Below are positions 1 through 8,554 of a DNA stretch of 64,000 nt, in pieces (positions within the stretch are counted from its first letter, which is position 1; each line of letters opens with the position of its first letter). This DNA is from JAOUEA01 sp963734685 (GTDB lineage Bacteria > Actinomycetota > UBA4738 > HRBIN12): positions 62,001 to 126,000 of the forward strand of contig CAVTIC010000002.1 in the NCBI GenBank assembly GCA_963734685.1, given 5' to 3'. The translations under genes were made by a program, and so were the position numbers. Under the pieces are notes generated by a model, which saw only the letters and a list, made by a program, of their open reading frames with translations, did no database searches and had not been told where the DNA came from.

Positions 1-121
1 CGCGGAGCGGGTCCTCGACGACGCGGATGACGGTGCCGACCACGACGGCGAGGACCATGACGATCGCGGCGATCGCAGCCAGCCGCCGGAGGCCCCGGTG
101 GGTTCCCTCGGACGCGCTCAC
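1..121 (-). CDS. Partial membrane protein, N-terminus only
   Basis: The reverse strand reads from a GTG at 121 off the left edge without a stop. The about 40 visible residues are a short polar start (VSASEGTHRGLRR), one strongly hydrophobic helix (AAIAAIVMVLAVVVGTVI) and then RVVEDPLR. This looks like the N-terminal membrane anchor of a larger protein, but no family can be named from so little. A GTG start and the short distance to the next minus-strand gene are all that support the start choice. Confidence 0.45.
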   Translation of the reverse strand, partial: MSASEGTHRGLRRLAAIAAIVMVLAVVVGTVIRVVEDPLR

Positions 122-169
122 GACCGCGAGCCTATCCGGGGCCGCGGGCCGCTTCCAGGGCCGTTCGAC

Positions 170-630
170 TCATCGAGGTGTGACCATGCGAACCTCGTTC
201 GGCGCCCCCGGCGAGCCACCGGCCGCGGCTGGGTACTCCGGAACGCCGACGCACGTGAACAGCAGGGCGTCGAGCGGCTCGCCGAGGAGGGAGCGCGGAA
301 CAGCCAGGTCGCGTACGGCCGCACCGTCGTACGCACCACCCCTGCGGAGAGATGGAACAACCGGGAGAGCTGCGGCAGGTCCAGTTCGGCGTGGGCGACG
401 TTCGCGGTGCCCGCGAGCACGGCGACGGCCGGGGCAGTGGTGGGCGGCAGGCTGCGAAGGAGCGGCACGCGGGGAAGGGGCTGCACGTACCGCTTGTAGA
501 ACCAAGGGAAGCGAGCCAGGTCGTTCACCTCGAGATCCTGCACCACGCGAGGGTCCCCGATCGGTTCGTCCCACTCGCGGCCGGGCTCGTAGGAGGTGAG
601 GCGGTGGAGCGTCTGCGTGATGGTCTCCAC
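170..630 (-). pseudogene. Truncated SagB-type nitroreductase-like gene
   Basis: The first about 115 residues from the ATG at 630 read like the N-terminus of SagB/ThcOx FMN oxidoreductases: a HRLTSYEPGREW segment, then LDLPQLSRLFHLSAGVVRT and WLFRA. These enzymes (about 250-500 residues) oxidise azolines in thiazole/oxazole peptide pathways, although many family members are orphans of unknown substrate. Near 315 the reading frame changes, and the other frame gives a plausible C-terminal tail (GEPLDALLFTCVGVPEY) ending at 170. The family's FMN-binding middle is therefore absent. Either the gene has an internal deletion or the assembly joined two ends. No cyclodehydratase or precursor peptide gene is visible nearby. 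The family assignment rests on motif memory only. Confidence 0.45.
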
Positions 631-823
631 GCCTCTACCTCCGACGGCCGCTCGACCGCACCGCTGCCCGCCTGGTCACGGCAGTCAATGTAGCCTCCCG
701 GCCAGGCTCCTGGTTCCCCGCGTGGACGCATCGCTGTCCGCGGCGCTCCCTACGTCGTGAGGCCTCTATACGGTTCGGCCCTCGTCGGCCATGATGTGAA
801 GGCTTCGACGACGAAGGAGAACG

Positions 824-1537
824 ATGCGATCGACGGCGCCTCGCGATCACAGCTCCGTGTTGGTCCAGGGTCTCGGCGAGCTCCCGGCCCTTGGCGAGTT
901 CCCGGCCCTTGGGGAACCAGCCCGTGCATCGACGACGCTCGAGGTTCGGTGGATCCATCGCGGCCCGGTTCCGGAGGCGATGATCGCGTGGCTCGGCCCC
1001 TTCGCCGATTGGATCGAGCGGCGGGAGGACCGCTACTTCGTGGATCCCACCTCCCCCGATCTGGGAGTGAAGATCAGAGACGCCGCTCGACTCGACCTCA
1101 AGGCGTCCCGTGGCACCCTGGGGAGGCTGACGGTCCCGGGTGCAGGGCGAGGCCGCCTGGAGCTCTGGGAGAAGTGGTCCTTCCCCCTCGACGCGAGCGC
1201 CTTGCCGCCTGCGGACGCGCCCGGCTGGCTCGGCCTGGCGAAGGCTCGTCGGCGGCGCTCGTTCGCGGTCGACGATGACGAGGTGGTCGCGCGACCGCTC
1301 GACCAGGTCGACCTGCCGGGATGCACGATCGAGCTCAGCGAGGTGTCGATCGGCGAGTCGGTGTGGTGGACGCTCGCCTTCGAGGCGACGGGGAGCGACG
1401 AGTCGCTGGAGCGGAACGTGCATGCAACGGCCGCGAGGCTGTTCCGGGAGCCGTCACCCGATCCGAAGTTGCTCGATCTCCGCCACTCGACGTCCTACGT
1501 GCGCTGGCTCCACCGTCGCGTCCACGTGACCCGGTAG
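824..1537 (+). CDS. Hypothetical protein, 237 aa
   Basis: The ATG at 824 follows AAGGAG at good spacing. The protein carries a small imperfect repeat near residues 18-32 (GELPALGEFPALGEPA). Its body begins TTLEVRWIHRGPVPEAM and contains ERREDRYFVDP, GVKIRDAARLDLKAS and ELWEKWSFPLD. Alternating charged and aromatic strands of this kind resemble small beta-rich, CYTH-like hypothetical proteins, but I see no catalytic signature that would fix a function. There is no signal peptide or membrane segment, so it is probably cytoplasmic. It stands alone between two minus-strand genes. Confidence 0.6.
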   Translation: MRSTAPRDHSSVLVQGLGELPALGEFPALGEPARASTTLEVRWIHRGPVPEAMIAWLGPFADWIERREDRYFVDPTSPDLGVKIRDAARLDLKASRGTLGRLTVPGAGRGRLELWEKWSFPLDASALPPADAPGWLGLAKARRRRSFAVDDDEVVARPLDQVDLPGCTIELSEVSIGESVWWTLAFEATGSDESLERNVHATAARLFREPSPDPKLLDLRHSTSYVRWLHRRVHVTR

Positions 1538-1598
1538 GCCGGATCAGGTCGGCCGCGATCATCGGCACGAACGTTGGCCTTCGCGTCCTCCGAAGGAG

Positions 1599-1880
1599 TC
1601 AGTCCCGTCGGTCCTGGCGGCGCTCCTTGCGGCGCCGGTGACGGCGCATCACGCCCAGTCCGAACCACACCAACGCCCCGAGAAGCGCGGAGGCCAGGGT
1701 GAGGAGCCACAGCGGCCAGGTGAAGCTCCAGAAGAGGAAGTCGAGCCGGACGCTCTCGGTGTTCTGGAACATGAAGGTGACCAGGAGCCCGACTCCGATG
1801 ATCGAGGCGATCGCTCCACCGCCGAGCCGGCGTCCCTCGGCCTGAGGGCTCGTGCTGTCGCTGGGACCCTTGTGGGCCAT
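1599..1880 (-). CDS. LapA-like (DUF1049) small membrane protein
   Basis: This 93-residue protein starts at the ATG at 1880, behind AGGGAGAG. Two hydrophobic helices, at about residues 20-38 (ASIIGVGLLVTFMFQNTESV) and 45-68 (FWSFTWPLWLLTLASALLGALV), are followed by a basic tail rich in Arg (RRHRRRKERRQDRR). The FQNTESVRLDFLFW segment between the helices is the hallmark of the LapA/YciS family. In proteobacteria these proteins help regulate lipopolysaccharide synthesis; in actinobacteria, which lack LPS, the role is unknown. It has no obvious operon partner. Confidence 0.75.
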   Translation of the reverse strand: MAHKGPSDSTSPQAEGRRLGGGAIASIIGVGLLVTFMFQNTESVRLDFLFWSFTWPLWLLTLASALLGALVWFGLGVMRRHRRRKERRQDRRD

Positions 1881-2027
1881 GGCAGCTCTCCCTTCGGTGT
1901 GTGCGTGCGCCGCGGACAGCAAGCTCCGCGATCCGGGGAATCGTCTCACATCGCCGGACCACGCCGTCTCGGTTCGACCCGTGCGGCTACCCTGTCTGAC
2001 GATCCCCGAGGAAGCGAGCTGACCGAC

Positions 2028-3449
2028 ATGGTCGAGAGCACGCCCGGCACGAGCCGAACCACGGATCCTGAGTCCGGCGGTCCGGTCCTCACGATGCCCG
2101 GCGGCACCGCTCGCCTTCCATCTCATGGCCAAGCCCACGGGTGCGATCTGCAACCTGGACTGCGAGTACTGCTTCTTCCTGTCCAAGGAGATGCTCTATC
2201 CGGGCAGCCGCTTCCGCATGGCCGAGGAGATCCACGAGACCTACATCCGCCAACTGCATGGAGGGTCACGCCCGCGCTCCGGAGGTCGTCGTGGCCTGGC
2301 AGGGCGGCGAGCCCACGATGATGGGCCTGGACTTCTTCCGACGCTCGATCGAGCTCGAGCGGAAGTACGCGACCCCCGGCCAGCACGTCCTCAACACGAT
2401 GCAGACGAACGGGACGCTCCTCGACGACGAGTGGGGCGAGTTCCTGAAGGAGCACGACTTCCTGGTCGGCATCTCGATCGACGGGCCGCGAGAGATGCAC
2501 GACGCCTACCGCGTCGACAAGGGGGGCAAGCCCACGTTCGACCGGGTGATCGCGGGCCTCGACGTGCTGAAGCGTCACGAGGTCGACTGGAACGTGCTGA
2601 CGACGATCCATGCGGTCAACGGCGATCACGGGCGCGAGGTCTACACGTTCTTCCGCGACGAGCTCGGCGCCTCCTTCATCCAGTTCATCCCGATCATCGA
2701 GCGTGCCACCGAGGAGAACTTCGCGATCACCGACTCGGGGTGGGGCGACGGCGTGAAGGGCCGTCCCCTCTACAAGCAGGAGGGCGACCTCGTCACCCAT
2801 CGCTCGGTCGGCCCCGAGCAGTACGGGCGGTTCATGATCGACGTGTTCGAGGAGTGGGTGCGCCGCGACATCGGCACCGTCTACGTCCAGATGTTCGACA
2901 CCGCCCTCGCCAACTTCTACGGCGAGCCGGGCGGGATGTGCGTGCACGCGAAGACCTGCGGGCTGCAGCTGGCGATCGAGCACACCGGCGACCTGTACTC
3001 GTGCGACCACTTCGTCGAGCCCGACTACCTGCTCGGCAACATCGAGGACACGCACATGCTGGAGCTGATCGTCTCGCCCCAGCAGCAGAAGTTCGGCCAG
3101 GACAAGTTCGACACGCTCACGCAGTTCTGCCTCGACTGCGACGTGCGGTTCGCCTGCAACGGCGGGTGTCCGAAGGACCGGTTCGCGACCTCGCCCTACG
3201 GCGAGGAGGGGCAACACTACCTCTGTCCGAGCTACAAGGAGTTCTTCCATCACGTCGACCGGCCCGATGCGGATGATGTCCGAGCTCCTTCGGGCAGGAG
3301 AGGCGCCGGCCGACGTCATGGCGGTCTACGCCTCGGAGGATGCGAAGCGCGGGCGGAACGACCTCTGCCCGTGCGGCAGCGGGAACAAGTGGAAGCGTTG
3401 CCACGGCGCACCCGCCGGCGACAAGGGCGCGACGAGCGGGCAGGGGTGA
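2028..3449 (+). CDS. Anaerobic sulfatase-maturase-type radical SAM/SPASM protein with SEC-C tail
   Basis: The protein contains CNLDCEYC, the CxxxCxxC motif that binds the radical-SAM 4Fe-4S cluster, then AWQGGEPTMMG and QTNGTLLDDEW. It also has SPASM cysteines (CGLQLAIEHTGDLYSCDHF and FCLDCDVRFACNGGCPKDRF) as in formylglycine-generating sulfatase maturases. The C-terminus is a SEC-C zinc motif (GRNDLCPCGSGNKWKRC), which is unusual as a fusion but known. The likely start is ATG 2028 (MVESTPGTS). The open frame must be shifted by one base three times, near 2102, 2264 and 3268; each looks like a single inserted base. No sulfatase gene lies in the window, so the substrate is unknown. A peptide-modifying radical SAM enzyme is an alternative. 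Confidence 0.8.
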
Positions 3450-3546
3450 CGTTGATGGAGCAGCGAGTCCTGAGAACGCCTGATCGCTCTCGAGATGGAG
3501 GTATCGGTCACCCTCGCATCGCCCCCGAACCGACCGGAGGTGCACG

Positions 3547-4248
3547 ATGAGCACGACGATCTCGTCTTCCGACCTCTTCCGCGAAGAGAGCACGACGATC
3601 TGGTCCGCTCTCCATCAGCACCCGTTCATCACCGAACTATCCGAAGGCACCTTGCCGCTGGACAAGTTCCGGTTCTTCCTCGAGCAGGACATCTTCTACC
3701 TGGAGGAGTACGCGCGGTGCCTGGCGATGGGAGCTGCGAAGTCGCGGACGGAGCGCGAGCTCCGGTACTTCACCAGCGATCTGAACAAGGTGCTCGACGC
3801 CGAGATCCCGAGCAACCGGTCGCTGCTCGCTCAGGTGATCGAGCTCGGCGCGGAGGACCGGGGAGGTTCTGTGACGAAGGCGCCGGCGAACGTGGCGTAC
3901 ACGAGCTACATGCACTCGCTGTCCCTCCGGGGAGGTCCTCTCGAGATCATGGCTTCGTTGCTGCCGTGCTCGTGGAGCTACGTCGAGATCGCGACGGCGC
4001 TTCGGGAGCGCGCTGCGATCACCCACCCCGTCTACGGTGGGTGGATCGCGTACTTCACCCTTCCGCAGAACGTTGCGATGGTCGCCGACATGCGCCGCGA
4101 TTTCGATGCGCTCGTGCTCGAGGAAGCCACGACCGAGGCGCGCCGGCGCGAGATCGCGCAGATCTTCGCGACGAGCTCGCGCCTGGAGCGCGCGTTCTGG
4201 GAGATGGCCTACACGCTCGAGCAGTGGCCCGATCTCCTCGACGGCTGA
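3547..4248 (+). CDS. tenA: TenA-family aminopyrimidine aminohydrolase (thiaminase II)
   Basis: TenA hydrolyses 4-amino-5-aminomethyl-2-methylpyrimidine, a thiamine breakdown product, to the HMP pyrimidine for thiamine salvage. This 233-residue, all-helical protein has the family's key residues: Asp48 in FFLEQDIFYLEEYAR, Cys141 in LLPCSWSYVEIA and Glu219 in ERAFWEMAY, matching B. subtilis Asp44, Cys135 and Glu205. The ATG at 3547 lies 7 bases after GGAGG, and the frame is unbroken. It faces the ThiXYZ-like transporter genes across a bidirectional terminator. That fits the known base-degraded thiamine salvage route, in which ThiXYZ imports formylaminopyrimidine for TenA and a deformylase. Confidence 0.9.
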   Translation: MSTTISSSDLFREESTTIWSALHQHPFITELSEGTLPLDKFRFFLEQDIFYLEEYARCLAMGAAKSRTERELRYFTSDLNKVLDAEIPSNRSLLAQVIELGAEDRGGSVTKAPANVAYTSYMHSLSLRGGPLEIMASLLPCSWSYVEIATALRERAAITHPVYGGWIAYFTLPQNVAMVADMRRDFDALVLEEATTEARRREIAQIFATSSRLERAFWEMAYTLEQWPDLLDG

Positions 4249-4287
4249 CCTGGCGACCTCCGGGCGAGCCATGCGGCGGAACATGGC

Positions 4288-4320
4288 GATGGTGGGGGAG
4301 CCGGAGGCTCCCCCACCATC
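4288..4320. terminator. Perfect 15-bp hairpin between convergent genes
   Basis: GATGGTGGGGGAGCC and its exact reverse complement flank a three-base GGA loop. The hairpin sits 40 bases after tenA and 9 bases before the end of the convergent thiY-like gene. There is no clear T-run, so it probably acts as a bidirectional, actinobacterial-style terminator or 3'-end stabiliser. Confidence 0.8.
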
Positions 4321-4328
4321 AGCGGTGC

Positions 4329-5385
4329 TCAGCAGCCCGACATGTACTCGTTGGTCGCGATGGTCGCAGGGTCGACCTCCGCGTCCAGGAGTTCATTCGT
4401 GAGCATCCAGTCGCCGAAGGTCGCCCAGTTGTCGAGGCTGAAGCAACCGGTCTCGAGACCATCGGGCGACGAGAGGAGCGGCAGCGTGTCGGGCACCATC
4501 GCCTCGATCTCCTCGTCGGTGTACTCGGTGTTCGCCTTCATCGTCTCGATCGAGCCGGCCTCGTCCGCCTGCGCGGCCTGCGTCGCTTCGGTGAGCGCAG
4601 TCATGAAGCGGCGTGACGGCGTCCGCGTACGCGGCGTCGTCCTGGAGCCGTTCGCTGTTGCCGACGACGATCAGCTCGTCGTAGGTCGGGACGCCGAGCT
4701 CCTCCATCTTCACGATGACGGGCGCCTGGCCGGTCTCCGATTCGATGTGGATGCCCTCGATGTTGAAGTACGTGCCGATCGCCGCGTCCACCTGCTTCGA
4801 GAGCAAGGCCGGGACGAGGTCGAACCCGACGTTCACGCTCTCCACGTCCCCTTCGGCCAGCCCCTGGCTCTTCCGGATCGTGGCGAGGATCGCGTCGTCG
4901 AACGGAAGTCCCGCCACCCCGATCGTCGCACCCTTCACGCTGTCGACACCCTGGACCTTCGAGTCCGCGAGCGCCATCAGGGAGTTGAGCGGCTGGGGGA
5001 CGAGCGAGCCCACGGCGATGACCGGAAGGCCCTCCTGCGCCGCGAAGAACATGTCGCCCTGATAGAAGATCGAGAGGTCGAACTGGTTCCTCGCGACGAG
5101 CTTCAGTCCGGCGGTGACGTCCGAGGGGGTCTCGAACTCCACGGTCAGGTTCTGGTCGTCGAAGTACCCGTTGTCGAGCGCGTAGTACAGCCCGACGTGG
5201 TCGGGGTTCGGGAACCAGTCCAGTGCCACCTTGAGCGTCGCCGGTTCGCTGGTGCTGTCGCTTCCGGCCTGATCCGCGTGACGCCGCGGGGTGTCCTCGT
5301 CCCCCCCACACGCTGCCAGCAGCAGGGCGCCCATCGTGAAGAGGGCGAGCAAGCGGGAACCCGTGTTCCGCTTCTTCGAAGTCAC
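4329..5385 (-). CDS. thiY: ThiY-like substrate-binding lipoprotein of a thiamine-precursor ABC transporter
   Basis: The GTG at 5385 is preceded by AAAGGAGGA. A signal peptide ends in a lipobox (LLLAACGG), so the mature protein is membrane-anchored outside the cell. The sequence LDWFPNPDHVGLYYALDNGYF is typical of the NMT1/THI5-like (ThiY) binding proteins that capture formylaminopyrimidine or HMP. GDMFFAAQEGLPVIAVGSLV and the IGTYFNIEG region continue the fold. One frameshift near 4612 must be crossed to reach the C-terminal part (MTALTEATQAAQADEAGS...NEYMSGC). It is the last gene of the thiZ-thiX-thiY set, beyond a 78-base gap that holds a hairpin. Specificity for a pyrimidine is inferred from family and tenA context; riboflavin or other NMT1 ligands are alternatives. 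Confidence 0.82.
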
Positions 5386-5426
5386 AAGGCTCCTCCTTTC
5401 GTTTCTGTCCGTGTCGTGACCGTGAT

Positions 5427-5450
5427 CCGCCGCGCCGCTCGGTGCGGCGG
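5427..5450 (-). promoter_or_regulatory. GC-rich hairpin in the thiX-thiY gap
   Basis: CCGCCGC and GCGGCGG form perfect 7-bp arms around a 10-base loop in the only real gap of the transporter operon. It could attenuate transcription or protect an mRNA end so that the binding protein is made at a different level from the membrane parts. No T-run follows. Confidence 0.45.
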
Positions 5451-5463
5451 CCGAACGTCGAAG

Positions 5464-6273
5464 CTACGTCACCCCCCCTTTCCGCGCCCAGGGGATGGTC
5501 AGACGCTCGACGAGCGACACCGCGCCGAAGAGCCCGAGCGCCATGACGGTGATGAAGACGATGTCTGCGAAGACCAGCGCCGTGTCGAGTCGGCCCTTCG
5601 CCTGAAGCATCTGCCACCCGAGCCCGGATTGCGAGCCGGCCCATTCCCCGAAGACCGCCCCGATCGCCGCGTAGGTGGCGCCCACCCGCATCCCGGTGAA
5701 GATCTGCGGCAGCGCTGCCGGGAACTCGACCCGCCGGAAGATGCCCATCCGGGTCGCGTCCAAGGTGAGCATCATCCGGACGTACTCGCGGTCCACGCCC
5801 ATGAGGCCGTCGATCGTGCCGACGACGATAGGGAAGAAGCAGAAGAGGGCGACGACCGAGACCTTCGGCCAGAGGCCGAACCCGAGGACCAGCACGAATA
5901 CCGGTGCGAGCACCACGGTCGGGATGCTCTGCGAGGCGATGAGGACGGGTAGAGGGAGCGCTTCGCGAGCACCGAGAAATGCAGGAGGAACCCGAAACCC
6001 AGGCCGACGACGACCGCGAAGACAGTAGCCCACGAGGGTCTCCATGAGCGTGACGGCCGCGTGACTGAGCAACTCGGAGAACCGCTCCTGCATCGTGTCC
6101 ACGATGAGCGTCGGCGGTGACCAGATGTAGGTCGGCACATCGAAGACCCGGATGACGGTTCCCACAGCGCGATCGTGCACCACCACGACGAGCGCGGGGG
6201 GCCAGTACCGGCCGAAGGCGTTGCGCGCTCGTGTCGGGCTCGGAGTCGCCGCCGGGGCGGTCGGCTCGCTCAT
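5464..6273 (-). CDS. thiX: ThiX-like ABC transporter permease
   Basis: A BPD_transp_1-type inner-membrane permease of about 269 residues. Hydrophobic helices alternate with the signature loop region AALPQIFTGMRVGATYAAIGAVFGEWAGSQSGLG, which is the EAA-type contact with the ATPase and is typical of NMT1-associated permeases (SsuC/ThiX). The ATG at 6273 overlaps the TGA of the ATPase gene (ATGA), so the two are translationally coupled. The conserved protein is reached only by correcting paired frame changes: near 6185 and 6168, and again near 6022 (an extra T) and 5955 (a missing G). Each pair restores the original frame. Confidence 0.8.
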   Translation of the reverse strand: MSEPTAPAATPSPTRARNAFGRYWPPALVVVVHDRAVGTVIRVFDVPTYIWSPPTLIVDTMQERFSELLSHAAVTLMETLVGYCLRGRRRPGFRVPPAFLGAREALPLPVLIASQSIPTVVLAPVFVLVLGFGLWPKVSVVALFCFFPIVVGTIDGLMGVDREYVRMMLTLDATRMGIFRRVEFPAALPQIFTGMRVGATYAAIGAVFGEWAGSQSGLGWQMLQAKGRLDTALVFADIVFITVMALGLFGAVSLVERLTIPWARKGGVT

Positions 6274-7047
6274 AGCTCCAACGCCTCGAGCGCGGATTCC
6301 TTGAGCGCCGAGAACTCCGGCGATGTCACGATCTCGCGGCGAGGTCGGTCGCGCGGCAGGTCGGTCTCGAGCGTGCACACGATCCGCCCCGGACGCGACG
6401 ACATCACGATGACCCGGTGGGTGAGCAGGAGCGCCTCGTCCACGTCATGGGTCACGAGCAGGACCGTCCGCGGTTCCTGCTCGAAGGCGGACGAGCAGCC
6501 ACTCCTGCATGCCGGACCGGGTGATCGAGTCGAGGGCCGCGAACGGCTCGTCGAGGAGGAGGGTGTCCTTCTCGGCCATGAGGGTCCGGAGGAACGCGAC
6601 ACGCTGGCGCATGCCGCCGGAGAGCTCGGCAGGCGTCCGCTCCTCGAACTCCGCCAGCCCGAACCGCTCGAACAGGGGACGAGCCCGCTCCCGAGCGTGA
6701 GCCTCGCTTCACGCCCCGGTTCTCGAGGGCGATCGCCGCGTTGTCGATGGCCGTCCGCCAGGGGAGCAGGAGATCTCGCTGCGGCATGAGCGCGCACCGC
6801 CGAAGGCGCTCCCGAGGTGTCGTCGCGTCGTCGATCGCGATGGTCCCTTCATCGGGCTGGATGAGGCCGGCGATCGCGGACAGGAGGGTGGACTTCCCGC
6901 AGCCGCTCGGGCCCACGATCCCCAATCGCTCGTGCCGGTGGATCGTGAAGTTCACGTCGGCGAGCGCGTCGACGTCGCCGAAGCGGTGCCGTATCCCGCG
7001 AGCTCGATCGCCGTCGTGGAGGTCGGTGACCTGCGCGCCGACGTCAT
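6270..7047 (-). CDS. thiZ: ThiZ-like ABC transporter ATP-binding protein
   Basis: The ATPase has Walker A (GPSGCGKST), a Q-loop with MPQRDLLLPWRTAIDN as in nitrate/sulfonate/NMT1 ATPases, the signature LSGGMRQR, Walker B (LLLDEPFAALD) and the switch His (VTHDVDEALLL). These motifs lie in three different frames, with shifts near 6995, 6705 and 6485. The start is the ATG at 7047. It is the first gene of the transporter operon and powers import by the ThiX/ThiY partners. Its upstream region, shared with the divergent catabolic operon, carries two copies of a possible operator. Confidence 0.8.
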
Positions 7048-7125
7048 CGTCAGGCTGGCACCTACGAGCGCGCGCCGAAGAAGGCCTGCGCCGCTCGTTC
7101 GACGAACACGCGACGTCATGGTGGC

Positions 7126-7240
7126 ATATGAGATACGAGATGCGAATCGTTGTCAAACCGGAGCGATGCGGTCGGATCGTTCCGGTTGACCGTCGACGCG
7201 AGACGTTACGTTCCGGTCTGATGCGTGAGATATCAGATAC
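7126..7240. promoter_or_regulatory. Divergent control region with two ATATSAGATAC motifs
   Basis: The 260-base gap between the thiZ-like gene and the catabolic operon contains ATATGAGATAC (7126-7136) and ATATCAGATAC (7230-7240) in the same orientation, about 104 bases apart. The second copy overlaps the palindrome GATATC. The stretch is also more A/T-rich than its surroundings. An FCD-type GntR regulator encoded within the operon (15271-15992) is the natural candidate to bind here. No TPP-riboswitch consensus was seen. Confidence 0.5.
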
Positions 7241-7306
7241 CACGCGACAGGAGCCCCATCACGACTTCGCTCCCGGGCACGGGTCGGGAAGGGCGGGTGA
7301 CAGCCG

Positions 7307-8546
7307 ATGGGCAGAGGCACCGTGACACGCGAGCCCCTGCGGCGGTGGCGGATCGGGGTCGCGAAGGTCGTCGACGCGGTCGACACTCGACCGGGCGGTG
7401 GAGCTGGTGCAGGAGGTCTGTCGGATCCCGTCGATTCTGGGCGAGGAAGGCGAACTCGCGGCGTTCCTGGCCTCGGTGATGTCGGAGTCGGGATTCGAGG
7501 AGGTCGCAGCTCCAACCGGTGCTCCCGGACCGGCCGAATGCCGTCGGACATGTCTCGTTCGGCGACGGTCCGAGGGTCGTCCTCACGGGCCACATGGACA
7601 CGAAGCCGGTCTCGCACGGATGGAGCGTCACCGAGCCGTTCTCGGGAGCGCTGATCGACGGGTCGGTGTACGGCCACGGCGTGATGGACATGAAGGCGGC
7701 CCTCGCATGCCAGATCGTCGCGATCGAGGCGGTCCGAGCGTCGGGCCTGCCGTTGCGCGGCACCCTCAGCATGGCGGCGGTCGCCGACCACATGGGCGAC
7801 CAGCTCGGGTCGATCGCGTACTTCGACGCGTTCGACGCCGACCTGTGCGTCCTCGGGGAGCTGACCGACAACCAGGTCTGCCTGGGACATCGCGGGTCGC
7901 TACTACTTCGACATCACCACGCTCGGCCGTTCTGCCCACACCTGTCACAAGCCGCAGGCGATCAACGCCAACGTCCTCGCGGCGCAGGCGGTGCTCGCGC
8001 TCGACGCCTCGAAGTACGAGCCCGAGCTGGAACGGTGGGTCGATCGATCTGTTCGGGCCCGAGACCTACATCGTGCCCGGCCGGATCTACGGCGGCCTGG
8101 CACCGGGCGGACCGTCGATGATCCCCGACGACTGCGTGATCCGCGTGGATTGTCGCCCGCAACCGGGCGTCGACGATCGATGAGGTCCGTGCCGAGATCG
8201 ACCGGTGCCTGGACGAAGCGGCCGAGGCCGATCCGCGCTTCCGGGCCGAGGTGGTGCTGGCCGACGTGAAGTCCGGGTATCTGGCCGCCCCGGAGGACGA
8301 TGTCGTGCGGCTGATGCGGACGGCTGTCCGCGAGGTGCGAGGGGAGGAGCCGCCGGCTCGATCGTCGAGAACTGGCTCGGCGACACGGCCAGCTTCGGGG
8401 AGAAGGTGCCGACGGTGATCTTCGGACCCGGCGGTCCTCCCGTCTACTGCCCCGACGAGCACCTCACGCTCGAGGAGATCGGGGAGGCGACGAAGGTGTA
8501 CGCGGTCTTCGCTGCGCTGGCGTTGACATCGCCCGAAGGGACCTGA
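7307..8546 (+). CDS. M20-family metallohydrolase, first copy (ArgE/DapE-like)
   Basis: Crossing about six frameshifts (near 7385, 7506, 7896, 8040, 8150 and 8357) gives one about 410-residue M20 protein. It reads VELVQEVCRIPSILGEEGELAAF, then GHMDTKP and YGHGVMDMKAA (metal ligands), a GRSAHTCHKP-type lid region, and GPGGPPVYCPDEHL near the C-terminus with a further metal His. These enzymes hydrolyse N-acyl or peptide bonds of small molecules with two zinc ions. Oddly, the usual catalytic Glu-Glu pair is replaced by VADHMGDQLGS. The start may be ATG 7307 or GTG 7322. It is the first gene of the long operon; the substrate is unknown, and deacylation of a ring-opened amide is a reasonable guess. 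Confidence 0.72.
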
Positions 8547-8554
8547 CCGCGTGG

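Noticed and set aside
4342..5952. Long plus-strand frame opposite the thiY and thiX genes
   Set aside because: Its translation is low-complexity Arg, Glu and Val sequence, while the minus strand encodes recognisable ABC components.
7048..7306. A TPP riboswitch upstream of the thiamine-type transporter
   Set aside because: I found no CTGAGA-type core or paired arms in this gap or in the 5386-5463 gap; a protein repressor is more likely.
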